Positions 1 to 5,009 of a stretch of 5,009 nt of DNA are shown in pieces. The stretch is from Rhodospirillales bacterium. GTDB taxonomy: Bacteria > Pseudomonadota > Alphaproteobacteria > Rhodospirillales > JASLLV01. Under the pieces are notes generated by a model. It ran no database searches. It saw nothing but the letters and a program-made list of their open reading frames with translations, and was not told where the DNA came from. The translations under genes and the position numbers were made by a program. The stretch spans positions 1 to 5,009 of the forward strand of contig JASMAE010000136.1 of the NCBI GenBank assembly GCA_030754475.1, in the 5' to 3' direction. Each line of letters starts with the position of its first letter. Positions within the stretch are counted from its first letter, which is position 1.

Positions 1-250
1 TGACGCGCATTTTCGCCAGTTCAGCCAAGTCTCTGCGCTCTTGGGCGTCAAGAAACGAAGTGATGTCTTTGATGGTGCGCGGCGGCGGTGCAAATCCGCC
101 TTCGAATTTAGCGGTAACCTTTTTGGCTTCCTCCAGTGACAACGTCGTCTGGCAACCCGCGATGAGCGCCGCTGACAAGAATACGAATGACAAACAAATA
201 CCGCGAGCGCGCGCCTTGAATGCAGGCCCGCGCGATACGCTGTGGAGCAT
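1..250 (-). CDS. Putative lipoprotein, N-terminal part (runs off the left edge)
   Basis: The reverse strand reads an open frame from an ATG at 250-248 to the window edge, 83 complete codons. Seen directly: a basic N-terminus (residues 1-16, several Arg/Lys), a hydrophobic stretch of about residues 18-32, then the lipobox LIAGC with the acceptor Cys at residue 33, followed by QTT. This is a classical signal peptidase II signal, so the mature protein should be lipid-anchored in the envelope. A purine-rich ribosome-binding site (GGGGGGAG, 262-255) sits 4 bases upstream. The mature part begins with a charged helix (SLEEAKKVTAKF), a proline-rich FAPPPRTIKDI segment and another charged helix. I have an impression that similar leaders precede TPR/CHAT-domain proteins in Bradyrhizobium-like genomes, but the visible part does not prove it. 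It lies downstream of the cyclase gene in the same orientation. The lipoprotein call is strong; the family is unknown. Confidence 0.8.
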   Translation of the reverse strand, partial: MLHSVSRGPAFKARARGICLSFVFLSAALIAGCQTTLSLEEAKKVTAKFEGGFAPPPRTIKDITSFLDAQERRDLAELAKMRV

Positions 251-254
251 GTCA

Positions 255-262
255 CTCCCCCC
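255..262 (-). promoter_or_regulatory. Ribosome-binding site of the lipoprotein gene
   Basis: On the minus strand GGGGGGAG is followed by TGAC and then the ATG at 250. The strong purine run and the lipobox it leads into are the main reasons for choosing this start. Confidence 0.65.
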
Positions 263-340
263 GATAGTCGTGCGGTCTCGGATGCGGCAATTGAGCTGCA
301 AATTACCACACGAGTCGCACGGGCGTCGACCCAGTCGCGG

Positions 341-366
341 AAGAAGAAAACCCCCGCCCGAGGGCG
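341..366 (-). terminator. Possible intrinsic terminator between cyclase and lipoprotein
   Basis: On the minus strand a short GC-rich hairpin (CGCCC, two-base loop as drawn, GGGCG; 366-355) is followed by GGGG and a T-rich tail TTTTCTTCTT (350-341). The stem is short and the loop too tight to form fully, so only about four pairs are realistic. It lies about 210 bases after the cyclase stop and about 90 before the lipoprotein start. It could equally be chance in GC-rich DNA. Confidence 0.3.
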
Positions 367-401
367 AGAAGTTCTTCAAAGTCAGCTACTCGTAAATTTG
401 A

Positions 402-427
402 ATGTCCGTTCCTGGCTAGCAGCGGCG
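402..427. repeat. Degenerate copy of the GTCCGCT-type dyad repeat
   Basis: This segment starts ATGTCCG, has TGGCTA in the middle and AGC near the end. Aligned without gaps to the dyad at 3979-4004 it matches at 18 of 26 positions. Its left arm is preserved, but its right arm no longer complements it. It sits in the gap between the cyclase and the lipoprotein. It may be a worn intergenic repeat; function unknown. Confidence 0.35.
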
Positions 428-480
428 GTTCAGGTGCGTATCCGGGTACGACCACCTTCCAGCCCTAACCGGACACCCGG

Positions 481-516
481 AAAATGGGTTTCGCTGGTCA
501 GTTCCTGACCCAAACC
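481..516 (-). terminator. Stem-loop downstream of the cyclase gene, terminator-like
   Basis: A perfect six-base inverted repeat (GGTCAG at 496-501, CTGACC at 505-510) closes a three-base loop. It is extended by an outer five-base pairing (GGTTT 487-491 with AAACC 512-516) across an asymmetric internal loop. Reading the minus strand, the structure begins about 60 bases after the cyclase stop and is followed by CATTTT (486-481). Position and shape fit a Rho-independent terminator for the cyclase transcript, but the T tract is only four bases. No other feature explains this hairpin. Confidence 0.45.
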
Positions 517-576
517 GGACTTGTGGGCGTTGGCCCCAAGGAGCTCGTCAAGCGAGCCGTCGCGGCAAGGCCCGCG

Positions 577-2529
577 TCATTTCTCCGCAAGGACGACGGT
601 GACGCCGGTGTCGCCGTTCTCGAGACGCTTGAGGTGGAATGCGGCAAGGCCGTCGTCGGGATCGAGTTCGAGGACGCGGGCGAAGGCGGCGCGGGCATCG
701 GGGGCGCCGCGGCGCAGCGCGTCGAAGGCAGTGTGGTAGGCTGCGATGGCCGCCGTGAAGGCACGCTGATCCGTCAACGGCTCGAAGGCGTCGATCCCTT
801 CGCTTTTTCCCTTGACCACCAGGCATCCCACGGGACGGAACTTGACCGAGCGGGCGCCCGACGCGGCCGCGGCACCAACGCAGATCCGGGTGCCCAATTG
901 CTTGTTGACGCTTTCGAGTCGTGCCGCCGCGTTAACCGTGTCCCCTTGGCCGGTGTAGTCGAAGAACATTTCGCCGCCGAAATTGCCCACCACCGCCGGG
1001 CCCGAATTGATCCCGATCCGCGTTTCTCCTAGGCCGGCATCGCGGGCGAGCGGACTTGCTCGAAACGCTTCGGCGAACGCGTCCATGCGAAGGGCGCAGG
1101 CGACGGCGCGTTCGCGATGGTTAGGCTGCTCGACCGGCGCGTTGAAGAACGCGACGACCGCATCGCCGACGATCTTGTCCAACGTCGCGCCGTGCTCGAA
1201 TGCGATCCGGCACATGCCGTCGAGATACTCGTTGATCAGCGCGACCACGATCCTAGGCTCGGTCCGTTCTACGAGAGAGGTGAAGCCCGCCAGATCGGTG
1301 AACAGGTAGGTGACCTCCCGACGCTCGCCGCCGAGCGAGAGTTGGGACGGATCCTCCACGAGCTGATTGACGATCGCGGGTGAGATGTATCGCGAAAACG
1401 CCTCGCGGATGAACTTTTTCTCTTGTCTCGCGCGGCGACCGAAATGGGCGGTTCCGATGGCGCCCGCCACGGCGAGCGCGAAGCTCGGCGCGACCACGGG
1501 AATGAGCGGGCCGCCGAAGCGGAACAAAGAGAACGCCCCCGTCCAGAAGACGATGGAGGTGACAACGAAACTCCCGATTTTCGCCGGTACCGCCCAATCG
1601 GTTATGGCAAGACCGATGCCCGCGGCTGCAAGCGCGATCGCGAGCACGACCCCGCCCACAGGGCCGAGCGTCGGCAGCGTCCATCGCTGCAGGATCTGCG
1701 TGAGCCCATGGGCGTGGATGAAAACCCCCGGAAGCGAACCGGCGCTCGAGCCGAGAACCGCCGCGAACGGCGTCCGATGGCGATCGATCAGGGGAAGATC
1801 GGCGCCGATCAAGATCACCTTGTCTTCGAACCATGATGCCGGAAGATGAGCGGCCGCGTGTGCTGGGAAGATCGGGAACGCCGGCTCATCAAGTGCTTTT
1901 CGCCCCCGATAAGCGAGCGCCACGGAGGTCGCGGGCACCTCCGCTCCGGCCGCCCGCGCGACGGCAATGTCGAAACCGGAGCGCTTGTCCGCATCGTTCG
2001 AATGGCTCGCGAAAATATGACGCACGGTGCCGTCGACCCGGTCCGTCACCAGGTTCGCGAGACCGGTCTCGAAACCTGAGACGAAGTGCTCGAGGTACGC
2101 GACCTGGCCTTCGGTCAGCCCTCCGGCGTGCCCTCCGACGGCGAGCACCACGGGCGTGGACATGGCCGCGAGCGTGGCGCGCAGGCGCGTATCCTTTTCC
2201 GCCTCGGTCGGTTGGTCGAACAGGATGTCGATTCCGATCGCCCGGGGTCGGGCCGCGTCCAGGCGCACGAGCAATTGGGCCAGGAACGCGCGATCGATCG
2301 GCGAGCGATAGGGGAGCGTCGCCAAGGTCTCTTCGGTGATGGCCACCACGACCACGTCGTCGTTCGCGGGCCGATGCGGCGCCAAAAGGACCTGCCGGAT
2401 GTCGGCGCTCCAGTTTTCGGCCGCGCGAGCGAACGGAAGAAACTCGGCCAATAACGGCGCGCCCAATCCGCAGACCACCGCGATCGCGGAGAGGATCACG
2501 GTGTTCTTGGCCTTTGCGGAAAGACCCAT
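577..2529 (-). CDS. CHASE2-domain class III adenylate/guanylate cyclase
   Basis: This 650-residue membrane receptor cyclase should make a cyclic nucleotide, most likely cAMP, in the cytoplasm in response to an envelope signal. Layout: TM helix about 10-33; CHASE2 sensor about 38-280, with the typical DDVVVVAITEETLATL (57-72) and RAIGIDILFDQP (96-107); three TM helices about 287-310, 316-337 and 341-362; a basic linker; then the catalytic domain about 403-585. Catalytic features are present: metal-binding aspartates D412 (FTDLAGFTSL) and D456 (KIVGDAV), base-contacting K452 and T526 (DYTGQGD), and transition-state N533 and R537 (VNAAARLE). The Lys/Thr pair suggests ATP as substrate; this is a family rule, not proof. 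Residues 586-650 form a helical, alanine-rich, TPR-like tail. An in-frame TGA 13 codons upstream with no other usual start between makes this ATG the only plausible start, although the ribosome-binding site is poor. The gene appears intact. Confidence 0.95.
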   Translation of the reverse strand: MGLSAKAKNTVILSAIAVVCGLGAPLLAEFLPFARAAENWSADIRQVLLAPHRPANDDVVVVAITEETLATLPYRSPIDRAFLAQLLVRLDAARPRAIGIDILFDQPTEAEKDTRLRATLAAMSTPVVLAVGGHAGGLTEGQVAYLEHFVSGFETGLANLVTDRVDGTVRHIFASHSNDADKRSGFDIAVARAAGAEVPATSVALAYRGRKALDEPAFPIFPAHAAAHLPASWFEDKVILIGADLPLIDRHRTPFAAVLGSSAGSLPGVFIHAHGLTQILQRWTLPTLGPVGGVVLAIALAAAGIGLAITDWAVPAKIGSFVVTSIVFWTGAFSLFRFGGPLIPVVAPSFALAVAGAIGTAHFGRRARQEKKFIREAFSRYISPAIVNQLVEDPSQLSLGGERREVTYLFTDLAGFTSLVERTEPRIVVALINEYLDGMCRIAFEHGATLDKIVGDAVVAFFNAPVEQPNHRERAVACALRMDAFAEAFRASPLARDAGLGETRIGINSGPAVVGNFGGEMFFDYTGQGDTVNAAARLESVNKQLGTRICVGAAAASGARSVKFRPVGCLVVKGKSEGIDAFEPLTDQRAFTAAIAAYHTAFDALRRGAPDARAAFARVLELDPDDGLAAFHLKRLENGDTGVTVVLAEK

Positions 2530-2567
2530 TGCAGCGAATGCCCCGTCGCCGATGCCGAGCGGCGCTC

Positions 2568-2596
2568 AGAATCGCGCACGCGATTGCCGCACTCAA
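2568..2596 (-). promoter_or_regulatory. Weak sigma-70-like promoter candidate for the cyclase
   Basis: On the minus strand TTGAGT (2596-2591) is separated by exactly 17 bases from GATTCT (2573-2568). This would start a transcript with a leader of roughly 30 bases before the cyclase ATG at 2529. The -35 matches four and the -10 three of six consensus bases. Spacing and position are good and the sequence match is weak. Confidence 0.22.
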
Positions 2597-2793
2597 GGAC
2601 GAATGTCCGTATCAGGGTGATTTCCCCGAAAGACAGGCCGGCTCCATTTCTTGTTCGTGAGGGTGCGTTGACTGCGAAGCGAGTGAGCGTCAGCCCGCCA
2701 GAAAAGTCTCGGCTAGGCACCCAGAAGCTGGCGCCGATCGGCAGGATCTCCCCGTTGAAGTAGTACAGTGCGTTGGAAAGAAAGAGAGCCGCC

Positions 2794-2964
2794 ATGACCG
2801 CCGCCGCGGCATCGCGCGAGCCGGCCGGACAGACCGCGGCCCGGCGTCCGCTCGGCGGCATCCGCAGGCCGGTCATGCTGGCCGCCGACCAAACGCCCGA
2901 GTACGCCGATATCCGCAAGGCCGGCCACGACGGCGGCGACTTCCTGTTTGTGCGCGTGCGTTAG
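2794..2964 (+). CDS. Small hypothetical ORF (56 aa), doubtful
   Basis: An ATG at 2794 opens 56 codons ending in TAG at 2962-2964. An in-frame TTG at 2773 is an alternative start, and an in-frame stop at 2761-2763 limits it upstream. A purine run (GAAAGAAAGAGAG, 2776-2788) lies just before the ATG and could serve as a ribosome-binding site. Third positions are strongly GC-rich. That is weak evidence, because the opposite-strand open frame over the same bases shares the same third positions. The product is Ala/Arg-rich at the start and ends in a more protein-like stretch (GHDGGDFLFVRVR). I recognise no family. It points opposite to its neighbours and sits inside the 616-bp gap between the secreted-protein and cyclase genes. 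It may be a gene, a gene remnant or chance. Confidence 0.3.
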   Translation: MTAAAASREPAGQTAARRPLGGIRRPVMLAADQTPEYADIRKAGHDGGDFLFVRVR

Positions 2965-3145
2965 GACTCGTTACCCGCTGACCGCAACGACCCACGCCCA
3001 GCAATCGACAGCGCTTCTCAAGTTGAACTGAACACCAATTGATCGCAGGTCAATACGGTCGTCGCCTCACCCAAAGCGGAGGCCGTCCGGAGGGCCGCTC
3101 CGGGTCGACCCCGTTGATACGGCTTGCGTCGCCGCCTTCAAGGGA
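2965..3145. other. Intergenic stretch after the secreted-protein gene, no gene seen
   Basis: This is the downstream flank of the secreted-protein gene. Apart from the hairpin at 3087-3103, I find no open frame with a plausible start, no RNA gene and no convincing promoter. Confidence 0.5.
3087..3103 (-). terminator. GC-rich stem-loop after the secreted-protein gene
   Basis: CCGGAG (3087-3092) and CTCCGG (3098-3103) form a perfect six-base stem with a five-base loop, about 43 bases beyond the stop codon of the minus-strand gene ending at 3146. No T tract follows on either strand, so if it acts on RNA it would be a 3' stabilising or Rho-assisted element and not a classical intrinsic terminator. 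Function is inferred from position only. Confidence 0.3.
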
Positions 3146-3856
3146 TCAACGGAAGCCGGCCAGCAGCGCTTTCGCCTGGGTCGTACACCCTTGTTCCGCC
3201 ATCCAGGCAGCTTCGTGCGCGATTCCCGGTAACCCGGCGGGCGCAACGTGAACGATAATCTTGCGGGCGGTGTTGTCGTGCTTGAGGCGGGCGATGTACT
3301 CGCCGCCATCGACGAGCGGAAAGTCCTCGGGCCATCTCAGCGTATCGGCGCCGCGCAGCCAATTTACTTCGGCGCTGCCGTCTTGCGAAAGCTGACGAAG
3401 GCCGAGAGTCGTACTCGTCCGGTTCGCTCGCCGCCAGAACGCGGCCTCTTGTGGCGCGCTAACACAATGATTACCCGAACGCGAGACATCGATCAGCCAA
3501 GGCTCGGGCGGTCCCTTGGTCCGTGTCGAGCGCATGGCGCCCAGGCCGGACGTCTCGGCCCCCGGTCCCGAGAAGAGTTTGGCCAGGGAAGAGACCACGC
3601 TCGTGTCACCTTTGGCGTCCTCATTCCCACTTGGCGCCCCGGCAAACGGTCCTTTCACGATCACGGGCTTCCCCGACTGCGAGATCAATGTGACCGTGGC
3701 GCCGGCGGGAACCTTGAAGCGGGCGCTGGACTCCACGACCTGGCCAGGTTCGATTCCGGGCGCGGTCGACGCGACCACCACCATTTCGGCGGCGAGTGCG
3801 TAACTCGCCATCACGGCAAGCGTCGTCGCCGCCAAAGTCACGCGCGCTGACGTCAT
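3146..3856 (-). CDS. Secreted hypothetical protein with signal peptide
   Basis: A 236-residue protein with a clear Sec signal peptide: short basic start, hydrophobic core about 6-20, and a likely signal peptidase I site after ALA near residue 22. The mature part begins with a beta-rich segment (MVVVASTAPGIEPGQ, then FKVPAGATVTLIS about 47-59 and KPVIVKGPFAG about 63-73). It recalls the small beta domains of FecR-like periplasmic proteins, a resemblance I cannot confirm. A Gly/Ser/Lys-rich, probably disordered linker (75-115) follows, then a second folded part containing C131 and C224, which could form a disulfide after export. The C-terminus (212-236) is probably helical. The ATG at 3856 has a good ribosome-binding site (AAGGGAG, 3870-3864, 7-base spacing). 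It is the first of three co-directional genes and lies upstream of the CHASE2 cyclase, so it may act in the same envelope pathway. No specific function is recognisable. Confidence 0.82.
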   Translation of the reverse strand: MTSARVTLAATTLAVMASYALAAEMVVVASTAPGIEPGQVVESSARFKVPAGATVTLISQSGKPVIVKGPFAGAPSGNEDAKGDTSVVSSLAKLFSGPGAETSGLGAMRSTRTKGPPEPWLIDVSRSGNHCVSAPQEAAFWRRANRTSTTLGLRQLSQDGSAEVNWLRGADTLRWPEDFPLVDGGEYIARLKHDNTARKIIVHVAPAGLPGIAHEAAWMAEQGCTTQAKALLAGFR

Positions 3857-3863
3857 CGCGGAG

Positions 3864-3870
3864 CTCCCTT
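3864..3870 (-). promoter_or_regulatory. Ribosome-binding site of the secreted-protein gene
   Basis: AAGGGAG on the minus strand, seven bases before the ATG at 3856. Together with the signal peptide that follows, it fixes the start codon. Confidence 0.65.
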
Positions 3871-3978
3871 CGTCGCGGCCTCGAGTCCGGGCTCCATGGT
3901 CGCACCGCTGGCGCGAACGTCAACCCGCAAAGCACGATCGATCCTCGTCGTGACACCGCCGCCGCTGAGGTGCTCCGG

Positions 3979-4004
3979 ATGTCCGCTTATGGCTATTAGC
4001 AGAC
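3979..4004. repeat. Imperfect dyad, GTCCGCT / AGCAGAC
   Basis: GTCCGCT (3981-3987) and AGCAGAC (3998-4004) are inverted copies with one mismatch around a ten-base centre containing TGGC. The left arm with two more bases (GTCCGCTTA, 3981-3989) is also a perfect inverted match to TAAGCGGAC at 4043-4051. It sits upstream of the secreted-protein gene, where it could be an operator, or it could be an intergenic repeat element. Confidence 0.45.
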
Positions 4005-4024
4005 GGATCGACGGTGCCTGCCAC

Positions 4025-4053
4025 ACGTCCGCTCTAAGGTGGTAAGCGGACGT
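4025..4053. repeat. Perfect 9-bp inverted repeat at the IS remnant boundary
   Basis: ACGTCCGCT (4025-4033) and AGCGGACGT (4045-4053) are perfect inverted copies separated by 11 bases. It shares its arm sequence with the dyad 40 bases to the left. Transposase homology begins at or just after 4054, directly adjoining the right arm. Confidence 0.55.
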
Positions 4054-4845
4054 TTGTTCGTGTTCAACCAGTTCGGTGATCTGGAACGGTGTTCCCTGCG
4101 CCCCGGTAACGTTCACAGCGCCGATGACTGGGAAAGCGTGTTGAAGCCGGTTGTCGTTCGCTACAAGGGGCGGAAGGTGCGGCTGTATTTCCGGGGCGAT
4201 GCCGCCTTTGCCTCACCGGAGATGTACGAATACCTGGAAGCCGAGGGCTTCCTGTATGCAATTCGTTTGCCGAAGAACCAAGTTCTTCAGGAGAGCATCG
4301 CCCATCTGCTGACGCGACCCGTTGGCCGCCCGCCTAACCATGTGCTGCGCTTCTATGCCAGTTTCAGCTATCGGGCCGGAAGCTGGGACAGGAAGCGGCG
4401 TGTCGTAGCCAAGGTCGAATGGCATCCCGGCGAACTGTATCCTCGGGTTGGATTCATCGTCTCCAACCTGAGCCGTCCCGCCGAGCGGGTGGTTACTTTC
4501 TACAATCAGCGGGGCAAAGCGGAGCAGTACATCAAGGAAGGCAAGAACGCGATCAAATGGACCCGGCTGTCGTGCCGCAAGTTCCGCGACAACGAGGTTC
4601 GGCTCCAGCTTCACGCCCTGGCTTACAACCTCGCCAACTTCATGCGGACGTTGGCCTTGCCCGAAGAGGTGGAGCATTGGTCGCTGACGACGCTACGGGA
4701 GAAGCTGGTCAAGATCGGCGCCAAAGTTATCCACCATGGCCGGTACGTCACGTTCCAATTGGCTGAGGTTGCCGTGCCGAGAGAACTGTTCCAGAAAATC
4801 TTGGGCTTGATTGATGATCTACGACGAAGACCCGTTCCGGCGTAG
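4054..4845 (+). pseudogene. IS1380-family transposase, 5'-truncated
   Basis: The frame encodes the C-terminal catalytic part of an IS1380-family DDE transposase. A GTG at 4039 could formally start a 268-residue product, but its first five residues come from the adjacent inverted repeat; transposase-like sequence starts at LFVFNQFGDLERC (4054). Numbered from that GTG, the second catalytic aspartate is D54 in YFRGDAAF and the glutamate is E162 in the YNQRGKAEQYIKEGKNA signature, followed by the conserved RLQLHALAYNLANFMR helix. Full members of this family are roughly 430-460 residues, so about the first 40 percent is missing, including the first catalytic aspartate; it cannot be an active transposase. 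No internal stop or frameshift is seen in the remaining part, which suggests fairly recent truncation. The TAG at 4843-4845 is at the expected family terminus. Confidence 0.88.
4054..4845 (+). mobile_element. IS1380-family insertion sequence remnant
   Basis: Only the transposase 3' part can be assigned to the element. The left end with its terminal inverted repeat is gone. The right terminal repeat cannot be identified without a left end to compare with, so the right boundary may lie beyond 4845. It marks an accessory or rearranged junction next to the signalling genes. Confidence 0.75.
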
Positions 4846-5009
4846 GCCGAGGGAACCGATGGTGAGGAGAATACGACACGAGAGGTGTGTCTGGATGGCA
4901 AGAGAAACGACCAAATGGCCTTCCACACCCTGGCCGATTACCAAAATCATGTCATCGGATGGCTACAAAGGGGATAGAGTTCCCTTGGAGATGGGGCCGT
5001 GGTACGATT
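4846..5009. other. Unassigned lower-GC flank right of the IS remnant
   Basis: This stretch is visibly less GC-rich than the rest. One plus-strand frame is open from an ATG at 4859 (or 4895, preceded by GAGAGG) to the window edge, giving at most 50 complete codons and no recognisable motif. The transposase frame also stays open for 43 codons beyond its TAG. Neither is convincing as a gene. It may be the non-coding end of the IS element or the start of another element. Confidence 0.4.

Noticed and set aside
60..508. Plus-strand frames over the left edge and first gap
   Set aside because: They are antisense to the lipoprotein start or of random-looking composition, and have no convincing ribosome-binding site.
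467..520. Direct repeat AACCGGAC at 467-474 and 513-520
   Set aside because: Only eight bases and within a GC-rich hairpin region; too short to distinguish from chance.
484..1032. Plus-strand open frame of 182 codons across the 3' part of the cyclase
   Set aside because: It is antisense to the catalytic domain, whose motifs are intact on the minus strand; long antisense frames are expected in GC-rich DNA.
1889..2596. Minus-strand 235-codon frame overlapping the cyclase N-terminus
   Set aside because: Same strand, different frame, Arg/Gly-rich composition typical of an out-of-frame reading; the CHASE2 reading is clearly the real one.
3248..3850. Plus-strand 200-codon frame opposite the secreted-protein gene
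   Set aside because: The minus-strand frame has a signal peptide and ribosome-binding site; the plus frame is Arg/Gly-rich with no recognisable domain.
3895..3923. TTGACG on the minus strand as a -35 box for the secreted-protein gene
   Set aside because: A good -35 match, but at 17-base spacing the -10 position reads ACCATG, which is a poor match, so no promoter is claimed.
3979..4053. CRISPR-like array from the repeated GTCCGCT units
   Set aside because: The units are inverted dyads of varying spacing and not direct repeats with uniform spacers, and no cas gene is present.
4213..4928. Minus-strand frames opposite the transposase remnant
   Set aside because: They are antisense to a clearly recognised transposase region and show no motif of their own.

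Overview
This window looks like part of the chromosome or an accessory region of a GC-rich alphaproteobacterium, possibly of the Bradyrhizobium/Hyphomicrobiales type. That placement rests on base composition, high GC at third codon positions, the style of the CHASE2 cyclase, an IS1380-family transposase remnant of a type common in that group, and GTCCGCT/AGCGGAC dyads between genes. It is inferred from memory of these families, not from a search.

Three protein genes point leftwards (minus strand). Read in the direction of transcription they are: a small secreted protein with a clear signal peptide and a good ribosome-binding site (3856 to 3146); a 650-residue membrane-anchored class III adenylate/guanylate cyclase with an N-terminal CHASE2 sensor (2529 to 577); and the beginning of a lipoprotein (250 to the left edge). 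The lipoprotein has a textbook lipobox and a strong ribosome-binding site but is cut by the window edge. All three products are exported or have an exported sensor domain, so together they look like an envelope-sensing module whose cytoplasmic output is a cyclic nucleotide. The genes are not tightly packed: 616 bp and 326 bp separate them. Terminator-like hairpins lie between the cyclase and the lipoprotein, so they may be separate transcription units.

The right fifth (about 4054 to 4845, plus strand) is the C-terminal part of an IS1380-family DDE transposase. It lacks its N-terminal portion, including the first catalytic aspartate, and homology begins right where a perfect 9-bp inverted repeat ends. 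The last 164 bases are visibly lower in GC and unassigned.

The spaces between genes hold hairpins, a recurring GTCCGCT-type palindrome, a weak promoter candidate for the cyclase, and a small plus-strand ORF of doubtful status. No tRNA, rRNA, CRISPR array or riboswitch was recognised.
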